From: Bacteroidales bacterium UBA3743
GTDB lineage: Bacteria; Bacteroidota; Bacteroidia; Bacteroidales; Paludibacteraceae
Assembly (NCBI GenBank): GCA_002371265.1
Contig: DFGT01000039.1
Location: 1-64,000, forward strand
DNA length: 64,000 nucleotides
Reading direction: 5' to 3'
Part shown: one piece after another, positions 1 through 8,678 of the stretch
Position numbering within the stretch: the stretch's first letter is position 1
How the letters are laid out: the number at the start of each line of letters is the position of its first letter
Position numbers and translations under genes: made by a program
Notes under the pieces: model-generated
Databases searched by the model: none
Seen by the model: the letters and a program-made list of their open reading frames with translations, nothing else
What the model was told of the DNA's origin: nothing

Positions 1-58
1 GTCTAACTTTAGGGGTTCATATCATTTTGCTCCGTCTCTATGATTCAATGGAATTTTT

Positions 59-1339
59 TTATTTAGCCTTTGCCAAAGCCTGCTTGATGTCTTCAATAAG
101 ATCGTCAACATCTTCTATTCCTACAGACAAACGAATCAAATTTGGAGATATGCCACCCTCGATAAGCTGCTCGTCAGTAAGCTGACGATGTGTGTGCGAC
201 GCAGGGTGTAGCACGCATGAGTGACAGTCTGCAACGTGTGTGGCGATGCCGATAAGCTTCAAACTGTCCATAAACTTGATTGAGAAGTCACGACCTCCCT
301 TCAAACCGAATGCGATCACACCACATGTTCCATTTGGACAATACTTCTGCTGTAATGCGTGGTCAGGATCGCTCTCTAGTTCAGAATAGTTGATCCACTC
401 CACCTGGTCAAGCGACTTCAAGTATTTTGCTATTTTCAATGCGTTCTCGTGGTGCTGCTTCATACGTACGTGAAGCGACTGCAAACCAAGATTTAGATAG
501 AATGCGTTCTGAGGCGACTGGATTGAACCAAAGTCTCTCATCAACTGAGCTGTCGCTTTAGTGATGTATGCACCTTTGCCGAATGCCTTAGTGTATGTCA
601 AACCGTGGTATGATGGGTCTGGTGAACAAAGACCTGGGAATTTGTCGGCATACTTGTCCCAGTCGAAATTACCGCTGTCTACTATGGCTCCACCAACGCC
701 GACTCCATGACCATCCATGTATTTAGTGGTAGAGTGAGTGACGATGTCGGCACCAAACTCGATAGGACGGCAGAACACTGGAGTAGGGAATGTGTTGTCG
801 ACAATCAATGGAACTCCGTGCGCGTGAGCAATCTTTGCGTAACGTTCGATGTCGAAAATACGAACGCCAGGATTTGAGATAGTCTCACCGAATACCAATT
901 TTGTGTTTGGCTTGAATGCTGCGTTGATTTCCTCGTCTGTGGCATCTTCTCCGACGAAAGTCACCTCAATTCCAAGTTTTGGAAGTGTTGTTCCGATCAA
1001 ATTGAATGTTCCGCCGTAGATGTTGTTGAATGCAATCACGTGTCCGCCTGCCTCACAAATATTGAAGATTGCGAAGAAGTTGGCTGCCTGACCCGATGAA
1101 GTCAACATACCTGCGACACCACCTTCAAGTTCTGCGATTCTAGCAGCAACGTTATCATTTGTTGGATTCTGCAAACGAGTGTAGAAATAACCTGATGCCT
1201 CAAGGTCGAATAGCTTACCCATTGCATCCGACGACTCGTATTTGAAAGTTGTGCTTTGAATAAGTGGCATCTGACGACTTTCTCCGTTTTTCGGAGCATA
1301 TCCACCCTGCACACAGATAGTATCTATTTTTCTGCCCAT
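59..1339 (-). CDS. metY: O-acetylhomoserine sulfhydrylase (PLP-dependent)
   Basis: Cytosolic PLP enzyme of the Cys/Met metabolism family that makes homocysteine from O-acetylhomoserine and sulfide. Seen: the full-length fold with the cofactor lysine in STTKYMDGHG (about residue 206), the VDNTFPTP motif ahead of it, and the HPASHTHRQL segment near the C-terminus typical of the O-acetylhomoserine group. The frame is open back to a GTG at 1375, but I prefer the ATG at 1339: the protein then begins MGRKIDT, as family members do, and a promoter-like -7 box at 1378-1385 would place the transcript start near the GTG. Length about 426 residues is normal. It is monocistronic here. Cystathionine gamma-synthase is the main alternative; sequence length and the C-terminal insert argue for MetY. 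Confidence 0.93.
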   Translation of the reverse strand: MGRKIDTICVQGGYAPKNGESRQMPLIQSTTFKYESSDAMGKLFDLEASGYFYTRLQNPTNDNVAARIAELEGGVAGMLTSSGQAANFFAIFNICEAGGHVIAFNNIYGGTFNLIGTTLPKLGIEVTFVGEDATDEEINAAFKPNTKLVFGETISNPGVRIFDIERYAKIAHAHGVPLIVDNTFPTPVFCRPIEFGADIVTHSTTKYMDGHGVGVGGAIVDSGNFDWDKYADKFPGLCSPDPSYHGLTYTKAFGKGAYITKATAQLMRDFGSIQSPQNAFYLNLGLQSLHVRMKQHHENALKIAKYLKSLDQVEWINYSELESDPDHALQQKYCPNGTCGVIAFGLKGGRDFSIKFMDSLKLIGIATHVADCHSCVLHPASHTHRQLTDEQLIEGGISPNLIRLSVGIEDVDDLIEDIKQALAKAK

Positions 1340-1377
1340 AATAATTTGTATGAATGATAATAGTTTAATTTCCACTG

Positions 1378-1408
1378 CAAAATTATTGCTAAAAGATAAA
1401 ATGCGAAA
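1378..1408 (-). promoter_or_regulatory. Predicted promoter of metY
   Basis: On the minus strand a TAATTTTG box (1378-1385) matches the Bacteroidota -7 consensus TAnnTTTG, with TTTC (one mismatch to TTTG) 19 bases upstream at 1405-1408. The implied transcript start near 1371 favours the ATG at 1339 over the GTG at 1375. Prediction from sequence only. Confidence 0.5.
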
Positions 1409-1626
1409 GAAAATGCATCATAAGGGAATATAATGAATGAATTAGGAAGATTTTTAGAAGAATGTTCTAAAAAGTGTCGGAATCTTTCTGTTTTGTAGAA
1501 TAGATTGAATTTGGCTATTACAGATGTCTAATCCTCTATTACAAACTTGGTAAATATGAATTTTCGTAAAATAGTGAGCTAAAAGTGTGTTTGTTTTCTT
1601 TGCATTCCCCTGCGTCTTCCTCAATC

Positions 1627-2256
1627 TCATTCGGGGATGAAAAAATTTTCTGTTTGTGGCTTCCCATTTCCGTATTCTTTTTCATATTGGTCGCTCAGGT
1701 ATTTCTCCAGTTTGCCGCGTCTGTGCTTTTTCACAAGTTTCTTCATATTGGGTTTGCAAAGCATATCCATGATTTTCTTGTGCTTGATGTAATATTTGAC
1801 ACACGATGTCACTGCCTTTATATGCATCTCTTTAGAGTAGACGTGGATGATTTTGTCTTCGATTGCTGTTTTTGTGCAGGCTGCCAGAAATACCGACATG
1901 ATTTCTGGGCATATCATCCATTCTTTAGAGCTTTTAGGAAAAGAAATTAGTATTTCATCCGACTTTTCATCCCAAAGCAATACGTATCGCGCACAGTAGA
2001 TCCACATGAGATCGCTGTTTTCATTCAGCTCGCAAGGGGTGTTGAGAATATAGTTGGCACACATTAATGCGTCTTTTCTATGATTTTTGCAGTCTTCAGC
2101 ATCCTCAAAACTCTCAATGGAAAGTATTTGTTGAAGATATGCTTGCGACTCTGCTGCCTCCATCTGTTCAATAGTCATTGCCTTGACGTCCGATTGAGCC
2201 GCCATTGCTGAACTGCAGATTAAAACTGAGATAAAAAGGATGAAGAATCTATTCAT
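1627..2256 (-). CDS. Secreted protein of unknown function, 209 aa
   Basis: I do not recognise a family. Seen: an N-terminal signal peptide (hydrophobic core FFILFISVLICSSAMAA, cleavage probably after AMA near residue 19), then a mostly helical, charged protein with seven to eight cysteines after the signal, in positions such as EDCKNH, LMCANY, TPCELN, IYCARY, MICPEI and TSCVKY. The cysteine content suggests disulfides in the periplasm. The C-terminus is basic (KKLVKKHRRGK). The gene sits just downstream of leuS on the same strand, but a strong hairpin terminator at 2262-2297 separates them, so it either has its own promoter or depends on read-through. No sorting domain or lipobox is visible. 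Confidence 0.7.
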   Translation of the reverse strand: MNRFFILFISVLICSSAMAAQSDVKAMTIEQMEAAESQAYLQQILSIESFEDAEDCKNHRKDALMCANYILNTPCELNENSDLMWIYCARYVLLWDEKSDEILISFPKSSKEWMICPEIMSVFLAACTKTAIEDKIIHVYSKEMHIKAVTSCVKYYIKHKKIMDMLCKPNMKKLVKKHRRGKLEKYLSDQYEKEYGNGKPQTENFFIPE

Positions 2257-2261
2257 AATAC

Positions 2262-2297
2262 AAAAAAAGGAGACAGAAAGCCATAACTCCTGTCTCC
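2262..2297 (-). terminator. Rho-independent terminator of leuS
   Basis: On the minus strand an 8-bp perfect stem GGAGACAG/CTGTCTCC is followed by seven T residues. It lies 17 bases after the leuS stop. Confidence 0.85.
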
Positions 2298-2313
2298 ATT
2301 TGATAATCTGATT

Positions 2314-5070
2314 TTAGAATACAATATTCACAATCTTTCCTGGCACTACAATTACCTTCTTTGTTGGTTTGCCATCAAGAAGCTTAATTGTCTGGTCGTT
2401 GGCAAGAGCTGTCTTTTCAACATCTGCTTTGTCCATGTCTGCTGGAAGTTCAAGTGTGAATCTCACTTTGCCATTGAATGAGATAGGATACTTCACGCTG
2501 CTTTCCACCAAGAATTTCTCATCATAAGATGGCCACTGAGCGTCGCAAACAGAACCTGTGTTGCCAAGCAAGTGATAAAGTTCCTCGCAGATGTGAGGTG
2601 CGAATGGAGCAAGCACTGTGACAAACTTAGTCAAAACCTCTGCGTTTTTGCATTTCAACGATGTCAGTTCGTTAGCGCAGATCATGAATGCTGCGATAGA
2701 AGTGTTGTATGAGAATGTCTCGACGTCTCCCGTCACCTTCTTGATAAGCTTGTGGATTGATTTCTGCTCTTCGGCTGTTGGCTCTGCTTTCACCACGTCA
2801 AAGTTGTCGCCAGTGAAGAACATGCCCCAGAATTTCTTCAGGAATCTGTTCACACCGTCGATACCCTTTGTGTCCCATGGCTTCGACTGCTCGATTGGTC
2901 CAAGGAACATTTCATATAGACGCAATGTGTCTGCACCATATTTGTCTACAATATCATCAGGGTTCACAACGTTGAACATAGACTTTGACATCTTCTCAAC
3001 TGCCCAACCACACACGTACTTGCCGTCTTCAAGAATGAACTCGGCAGTCTCAAACTCAGGTCTCCAAGCCTTGAAAGCCTCAATGTCAAGAATGTCGTTG
3101 TTTACAATATTCACGTCGACATGGATAGGAGTGACATCATAATCCTTCTTCAATCCAAGAGACACGAATGTGTTGGTATCTTTGATACGGTATACGAAAT
3201 TAGAACGTCCCTGGATCATACCCTGGTTGATCAGTTTACGGAATGGCTCATCCTCGCAAACGATACCCAAGTCGAACAAGAACTTGTTCCAGAAACGACT
3301 GTAGATCAAGTGTCCTGTAGCGTGCTCTGTACCACCAACGTACAAGTCGACGCTCTTCCAATACTGGTTCGCTTCTTTGCTTACAAGTGCCTTGTCGTTA
3401 GTCGGATCCATATATCTTAGATAGTAGGCAGATGAACCTGCGAATCCAGGCATTGTGTTCAACTCGTATGGATAACCTTCTGGAGTACACCAATTTTCAG
3501 CGTGACCAAGAGGTGGCTCTCCGCTCTCTGTTGGCTTGAAGTCGGAAACCTCAGGCAATTCAAGAGGAAGCTTACTCTCATCAAGCATGTGTGGCATACC
3601 ATCCTTGTAATATACAGGGAATGGCTCACCCCAGTATCTTTGGCGTGAGAAAATAGCATCGCGTAGACGGTAGTTCACCTTGACTTCTCCGATACCTTTC
3701 TCCTTGATATACTTCTTGGCTGTCTTCAAAGCCTCTTTTACAGTAAGCCCGTTCAAGAAGCCTGAATTCATCATGATTCCTTCCTTCGCGTCGAAACTCT
3801 CTTCTGAGACATCAGCTCCTTCGATTAGAGGAATGATAGGAAGGTTGAAATGTTTAGCGAAAGCGTAGTCACGTGAATCGTGAGCAGGAACAGCCATGAT
3901 GGCACCTGTACCGTAGCCAGCAAGCACGTAGTCGCTGATATAGATTGGAATCTCTTTTTCTGTGATTGGATTGATTGCGTATGATCCAGAGAAGACGCCA
4001 CTGACACGACGATCAGAGATACGCTCGCGTTCTGTTCTGCGTTTCACCTGAGCAAGATAATCATCCACAGCCGCTTTCTGGTCTGCAGTTGTCACTTTTG
4101 CAACATACTCGCTTTCTGGAGCAAGCACCATGAAAGTGACACCGTGAATAGTATCGCAACGAGTAGTAAAAATTTTTAATTTAAGATCCTGTCCCTTGAC
4201 AGCGAAATCCATCTCTGCACCTTCACTGCGTCCGATCCAGTTTTTTTGTGTTTCCTTCAAAGCATCCGACCAGTCGATTTTGTCAAGGCCATCAAGTAGA
4301 CGTTGCGCGTAAGCCGAGACTCTCAAGCTCCACTGACGCATCACTCTCTGCTCCACTGGGTAACCGCCACGTACGCTGACACCTTCGCTGATCTCATCGT
4401 TGGCAAGCACACAACCAAGGGCAGGGCAGAAGTTTACTTTTGTGTCAGCCAAGTAAGCTATACGGTATGCTAAAAGAATCTGCTCTTTTTCTTTTTCAGA
4501 ATAAGATTTCCAATCTGAAGCTGAGAATTTTACGGTGCAGTTGTTAGCTGCGTTTACGTTGGTGTTGCCATCTTTCTCAAACTTAGCGATAAGTTCTTCG
4601 ATAGGAAGAGCCTTATTGGCATCGTTGTCATAGTAAGAGTTGAACATTTTGATAAATGCCCACTGTGTCCACTTGTAGTAGTTTGGCTCACAAGTGCGGA
4701 CTTCACGGCTCCAGTCGAAGCAGAAACCGATTTTGTCAAGTTGCTCACGGTAGCGAGCGATGTTTTTAGCCGTTGTCACAGCAGGATGCTGGCCGGTCTG
4801 GATGGCATACTGTTCAGCGGGAAGGCCGTAAGAGTCGTAACCCATAGGGTGGAGGACATTGAATCCCTGCTGTCGTTTGTATCTAGCAAAAATATCTGAT
4901 GCAATATAGCCAAGAGGGTGGCCGACGTGCAAACCGGCTCCTGATGGATAAGGGAACATGTCAAGGACGTAGAACTTCTTCTTGGAAGAATCTTCCTTAA
5001 CTTTATATGTGGCATTTTCTACCCAATATTTCTGCCACTTTTTTTCAATTTCTGAAAATTTATAATCCAT
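2314..5070 (-). CDS. leuS: Leucyl-tRNA synthetase
   Basis: Class I aminoacyl-tRNA synthetase that charges tRNA-Leu. Seen: the HIGH-type signature as HVGH at residues 48-51 within PYPSGAGLHVGHPLGY, the KMSKS loop intact at about residues 693-697 (EKMSKSMFN), the editing (CP1) domain with the GTGAIMAVPAHDSRD motif in the middle, and the C-terminal anticodon-binding region. At 918 residues it has the usual length for Bacteroidota LeuRS. The ATG at 5070 gives the typical N-terminus MDYKFSEIEKKWQKYW. It is an essential single-copy gene, flanked by terminators on both sides (5189-5219 upstream, 2262-2297 downstream), so it is probably transcribed alone. Confidence 0.98.
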   Translation of the reverse strand: MDYKFSEIEKKWQKYWVENATYKVKEDSSKKKFYVLDMFPYPSGAGLHVGHPLGYIASDIFARYKRQQGFNVLHPMGYDSYGLPAEQYAIQTGQHPAVTTAKNIARYREQLDKIGFCFDWSREVRTCEPNYYKWTQWAFIKMFNSYYDNDANKALPIEELIAKFEKDGNTNVNAANNCTVKFSASDWKSYSEKEKEQILLAYRIAYLADTKVNFCPALGCVLANDEISEGVSVRGGYPVEQRVMRQWSLRVSAYAQRLLDGLDKIDWSDALKETQKNWIGRSEGAEMDFAVKGQDLKLKIFTTRCDTIHGVTFMVLAPESEYVAKVTTADQKAAVDDYLAQVKRRTERERISDRRVSGVFSGSYAINPITEKEIPIYISDYVLAGYGTGAIMAVPAHDSRDYAFAKHFNLPIIPLIEGADVSEESFDAKEGIMMNSGFLNGLTVKEALKTAKKYIKEKGIGEVKVNYRLRDAIFSRQRYWGEPFPVYYKDGMPHMLDESKLPLELPEVSDFKPTESGEPPLGHAENWCTPEGYPYELNTMPGFAGSSAYYLRYMDPTNDKALVSKEANQYWKSVDLYVGGTEHATGHLIYSRFWNKFLFDLGIVCEDEPFRKLINQGMIQGRSNFVYRIKDTNTFVSLGLKKDYDVTPIHVDVNIVNNDILDIEAFKAWRPEFETAEFILEDGKYVCGWAVEKMSKSMFNVVNPDDIVDKYGADTLRLYEMFLGPIEQSKPWDTKGIDGVNRFLKKFWGMFFTGDNFDVVKAEPTAEEQKSIHKLIKKVTGDVETFSYNTSIAAFMICANELTSLKCKNAEVLTKFVTVLAPFAPHICEELYHLLGNTGSVCDAQWPSYDEKFLVESSVKYPISFNGKVRFTLELPADMDKADVEKTALANDQTIKLLDGKPTKKVIVVPGKIVNIVF

Positions 5071-5121
5071 TGTATTTCAAATTTCTTTCTCTTCTTGAAG
5101 TGTCCGCAATATAGACGTCTG

Positions 5122-5129
5122 CAAAATTA
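5122..5129 (-). promoter_or_regulatory. Possible -7 box upstream of leuS
   Basis: TAATTTTG on the minus strand, 52 bases before the leuS start, fits the -7 consensus TAnnTTTG. No clear TTTG is seen at the matching -33 position, so support is partial. Confidence 0.4.
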
Positions 5130-5188
5130 GTAAAAATTGAAGAGAAAAGGATGTTGTATTTGCAAAAAGGTAGATGATAATGACAAAT

Positions 5189-5219
5189 AAAAAAAGGCAT
5201 CGCATTTTATTGCGATGCC
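5189..5219 (-). terminator. Rho-independent terminator of the por operon
   Basis: On the minus strand a perfect 9-bp stem GGCATCGCA/TGCGATGCC with a 6-base loop is followed by a T tract. It lies 25 bases after the porN stop and ends the porPKLMN operon. Confidence 0.88.
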
Positions 5220-5243
5220 AATTTTCTGTAAGAAAGTCTTTTT

Positions 5244-6125
5244 TTAATATTCCCACAAGTCAGTTTCGAAGTTGATCAAGCGAGTTTTTACCATCTCCTG
5301 CTCCTTCTTAACATCCTCAAGTGTTGTATTGTACTCTAGCAAAGATCTGTTCTGTACGTTAGACTCTTTGTAGATGTAGCTAGAAAATCTTCTCTTCATG
5401 AACAAGTCGTCAAACGAAGGTCTTGCTCCATTATTCTTATCAGTGATAAGAACCTCTGTCTGTGACAAGAAAGGACGAAGTGTCTCAAAAGGAATCCAGA
5501 ATAGAGGCAATGTCTCTAGACCAGTATCTCCCTCTCTCTGCATCACTGGGCAGAAACCGATGATACGGCAATTGAAAGTAGACGAAATTCTGTCGAAATA
5601 CCATACCTCCTTGCAGAAGTATTTGATGATATCACGGTTAGGAACGTCTGTGTCATCAATTACATAGATAGTATCATTAGTAATAGAGTCAAGTTTTGTT
5701 TCGTATGGCAACGCGAACTTATCCATCAAATCACGGAATTTTGTCACGTGCTGGTCGTCGAAATGCTCGTACTCCTCAGCATAGTCATACACCTTGACTT
5801 TACCATCCTGAACCAATCTAAACATTAGAGCAAAGAAGCTTGTTCTGTTGTCAGCTGGAAGCTCAGGGTAGTATAGTGGAAAATTCATCTTCTCACGAAG
5901 GTCGATAATTCTATAGACAACCTTTTGCCAATAGATATCGTCGGCACGTGGGTTAACCATTTCAATAGGTTCAAGACCTTCTTTGGGACCACTTGTTGGC
6001 AAGTTAGTCTGCAATTCCTCAGAAATGTTGCCAGCTTCATCAAAGAAAGACTGGTCCTGAGCATTTGCGAGGTTTGCAAAAGCTAGCAAACAAGCAGTTA
6101 ACAACAAATTAAAACATTTTTTCAT
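5244..6125 (-). CDS. porN: Type IX secretion ring protein PorN/GldN
   Basis: Periplasmic partner of the lipoprotein PorK. In the T9SS family the two form a large ring under the outer membrane. Seen: a signal peptide ending ANAQD near residue 23 and a 293-residue protein with the family pattern, including RPFLSQTEVLITDKNNGARPSFDDLFMKRRF cut here into RPFLSQTEVLI and RPSFDDLFMKRRF, near the C-terminus. It is the last gene of porP-K-L-M-N, 28 bases after porM, and is followed by a strong terminator. Identification rests on both the sequence pattern and the canonical gene order. Confidence 0.93.
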   Translation of the reverse strand: MKKCFNLLLTACLLAFANLANAQDQSFFDEAGNISEELQTNLPTSGPKEGLEPIEMVNPRADDIYWQKVVYRIIDLREKMNFPLYYPELPADNRTSFFALMFRLVQDGKVKVYDYAEEYEHFDDQHVTKFRDLMDKFALPYETKLDSITNDTIYVIDDTDVPNRDIIKYFCKEVWYFDRISSTFNCRIIGFCPVMQREGDTGLETLPLFWIPFETLRPFLSQTEVLITDKNNGARPSFDDLFMKRRFSSYIYKESNVQNRSLLEYNTTLEDVKKEQEMVKTRLINFETDLWEY

Positions 6126-6153
6126 GACTTAAACCTTTTTCAGTTTTTTTAGA

Positions 6154-7746
6154 TTACTTAAGTGCAATTTCGACTGGAGAAAGCTGACGTCTTACCTTAT
6201 CTGGTCCTGTTGCGAATACATCAGACAAGTAAATAGTCTTACCTTTAACCAATTTCTTGAATACTGACTTTTGCTTATCAGTCAAGCGAGAACCCTGTGC
6301 TGGCTCTACGATTGTATTACCCATTGAGTCTGTTGACTTGATAGAGAATGAAAGCACATTGTACTTAACGTTCAAGTCTGCATCTGGAAGCTCTGCAACA
6401 ACCTCATCAGCTGAGATTAGGTCTGTCTTAGCAATCTTACCTACATAGAATCTACCGTCCTTACCATACTTCAACATTGCTGCTGGATTAGGAAGTTTTT
6501 TGACTCTAAATGAGTGCTTAGCCATGTGCTGTGACTTTCCACCGATGTTAGCTGATACGTTGATGTCACACATCTTTCCAACCTGTGATGGATGAGGTGT
6601 AACGACCCAACCCTTAGCTGTCTTAGAGATAGATGCACCAGAAACTGATACGCTAACGTCACCAGAATTTACACCTGGAACTGATACTGAGATTGGGTTG
6701 CTGAAACCGGCGTAAAGAACGTTCATCATGTCAGCAGAAACTGTAGCTGTAGGCTCACCAACAACGTACTCAGTCTCAAATGGATAAGAAATCTCCTCTC
6801 CGTTTGGCTTCTTCATCTTGATGTTACCTTTGTACTTCTGCTTACCAAGAGTTGTCGCAGTAAACTCGTAGATATCCTTCTCCAATGGCTTACCATTGAT
6901 CTCGATAACTGGATCCTTTGTTGAGTCTGTTGCTGCCAACACGATCTTAGCACGGTATTTGCTTCCTCTCAATACGTACTGCTCATCAGCAATAGCAAGA
7001 GCCTGAATCTTGTTCACACGGAAGTCACCAGCATCAAGCTGACCGATGATATGGTTCAAACACTCTGCCTCTGTGTTACGTACGTCGTTCTGAAGCTTTG
7101 TTACAGTTGCCAACACAGCGATAGCTGGCTGATCCTCCAACAACTGCTTCTCCCAAGAGTAAACAGCACCTTCAATCTTCTTGTCAGGAGTGTCAAATGT
7201 CTGCTTGAAAGACGCTGCCTTAGTTGTGTCAGCGATATCACCGACTTTAACCATTCTCTGAGCGAATTCGCTGAAAGCACCGATCTTAGCTTTCATTGTA
7301 GCACCCCAGTTCTTACCTTCTGGATCCAATGCACGTGAAGATTTTCCTTCCAAAAGCTCACTAGCGATGTTAAGGTCACCAGCGTTCTTGATTGTCCAAT
7401 CTTTCTTGTCTGCCTCTTCACCGTCAACAAGCATAACCAAAGTGTGCTTGAAAGTGTCAAGGTACTGGTATAGTGCGTTAGACTCCTTTACCAATGAGTC
7501 TACGTAAGGTCTCATTGGCTTAGCCTTAACAGGATTCTGGTCCTCTAGAGATCCAAACTTGTACTCCAAGTTTGCATTGTTACCCTGAGCGATCTGTACG
7601 CTCTTCGTCATTGATTCGTAGATCGAGGTGTATCCGTTCAAAATCTGCGCAGACACGTTAAGTGCAAGCATGGCAGTTAGCACGAGGTACATCATGGCGA
7701 TCATCTTCTGTCTCGGGGTCTCCGGACAGTTCGTAGCTCCACTCAT
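6154..7746 (-). CDS. porM: Type IX secretion / gliding motor protein PorM/GldM
   Basis: Inner-membrane protein that with PorL forms the proton-driven T9SS motor and reaches across the periplasm to the PorK-PorN ring. Seen: the N-terminal cytoplasmic segment GATNCPETPRQKMIAMMYLV running into a single transmembrane helix (about residues 17-37, MMYLVLTAMLALNVSAQIL), then a long periplasmic part with repeated beta-sandwich domains such as EPTATVSADMMNVLYAGFSN. At 530 residues the length is typical. It sits between porL (44 bases) and porN (28 bases) on one transcript. Confidence 0.95.
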   Translation of the reverse strand: MSGATNCPETPRQKMIAMMYLVLTAMLALNVSAQILNGYTSIYESMTKSVQIAQGNNANLEYKFGSLEDQNPVKAKPMRPYVDSLVKESNALYQYLDTFKHTLVMLVDGEEADKKDWTIKNAGDLNIASELLEGKSSRALDPEGKNWGATMKAKIGAFSEFAQRMVKVGDIADTTKAASFKQTFDTPDKKIEGAVYSWEKQLLEDQPAIAVLATVTKLQNDVRNTEAECLNHIIGQLDAGDFRVNKIQALAIADEQYVLRGSKYRAKIVLAATDSTKDPVIEINGKPLEKDIYEFTATTLGKQKYKGNIKMKKPNGEEISYPFETEYVVGEPTATVSADMMNVLYAGFSNPISVSVPGVNSGDVSVSVSGASISKTAKGWVVTPHPSQVGKMCDINVSANIGGKSQHMAKHSFRVKKLPNPAAMLKYGKDGRFYVGKIAKTDLISADEVVAELPDADLNVKYNVLSFSIKSTDSMGNTIVEPAQGSRLTDKQKSVFKKLVKGKTIYLSDVFATGPDKVRRQLSPVEIALK

Positions 7747-7790
7747 AGATTAATACCTAAAGATTAGTTTACACTAATTTCGTTTAACAA

Positions 7791-8624
7791 TTAACCACGG
7801 ATAGTCATGGCGTTCAACATGTTGCCATAAACAGTGTTAAGGCTCTTCATCTGCTGTGCCAACTTCTCGATCTCAGACTTGTAAGCCTCAGCTGAAGAAG
7901 CAGAAGAGTTGATAGAACCAGCAACTGTCTTAAGAGCAGTTGTTACAAGAGACATAGCCTCACCCTGCTCGCTAGCTGTCTTAGCCTGAATCTCGAACAT
8001 GCTGTTGATGCTTGAGATGTTCTTGTTGATACCATTCATCTGATCAGCGAAGTTCTTAGAACCAGAAGATGCGCTGCTGATGCTAGCCTCGATATCCTTG
8101 TATGAGTTAACCAAAGAATCAGAAGAGTTCTTTAGGTTAGCCTGAGATGCTGCGAAAGCACCTGCTGCCTGAGAAGCTGCGTTTACGTTAGAGATATATG
8201 AGCTAGATACGTTAGCTGCCTCAGAAAGGTTAGCCAACTGAGAAGCTGTGTTACCCAACTTAGAAACACCCTCAGATAGATTCTTCAACTGCTCCTCAAC
8301 TAGAGCCTTAGGATCAATTGTAGGAACTGAAAGCTCCTTTGAATCACCTGCAGCTACAACTCCGTGAGCTGAACCCTCAGCACCTTCGTCGTCAAGTTCT
8401 GGCCATACCAACTCCCAGTGGTAATCCTTATGAGGCTTATCGAAGATACCGATGGCAAACAAGATAGCCTCTGTACCCATTCCGATTGTAAGCATGACTC
8501 CAGCACCTGGCCAGTGCATGATTTTGAACAATGCTCCAATAATAACGATTGAAGCTCCTAGTGAGTAAGCAACACCTGTAACTCTCTTACCTGTAGGTGA
8601 TTGCATAAATTCCATTAAACCCAT
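7791..8624 (-). CDS. porL: Type IX secretion / gliding motor protein PorL/GldL
   Basis: Inner-membrane energy-transducing subunit of the T9SS motor. Seen: two predicted transmembrane helices near the N-terminus (about residues 12-35 and 40-60, with the GALFKIMHWPGAGVML hallmark between and within them), followed by a long Ser/Ala/Asn-rich, helical cytoplasmic tail with coiled-coil character to residue 277. The conserved acidic residue in the second helix region (GMGTEAILFAIG) fits the proton path described for GldL. Gene order porK-porL-porM is canonical. Confidence 0.95.
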   Translation of the reverse strand: MGLMEFMQSPTGKRVTGVAYSLGASIVIIGALFKIMHWPGAGVMLTIGMGTEAILFAIGIFDKPHKDYHWELVWPELDDEGAEGSAHGVVAAGDSKELSVPTIDPKALVEEQLKNLSEGVSKLGNTASQLANLSEAANVSSSYISNVNAASQAAGAFAASQANLKNSSDSLVNSYKDIEASISSASSGSKNFADQMNGINKNISSINSMFEIQAKTASEQGEAMSLVTTALKTVAGSINSSASSAEAYKSEIEKLAQQMKSLNTVYGNMLNAMTIRG

Positions 8625-8678
8625 TTTTCGAAATATTAATTTAAGATTGTTAATAATTACGTTTTTGTTGAATTCTGA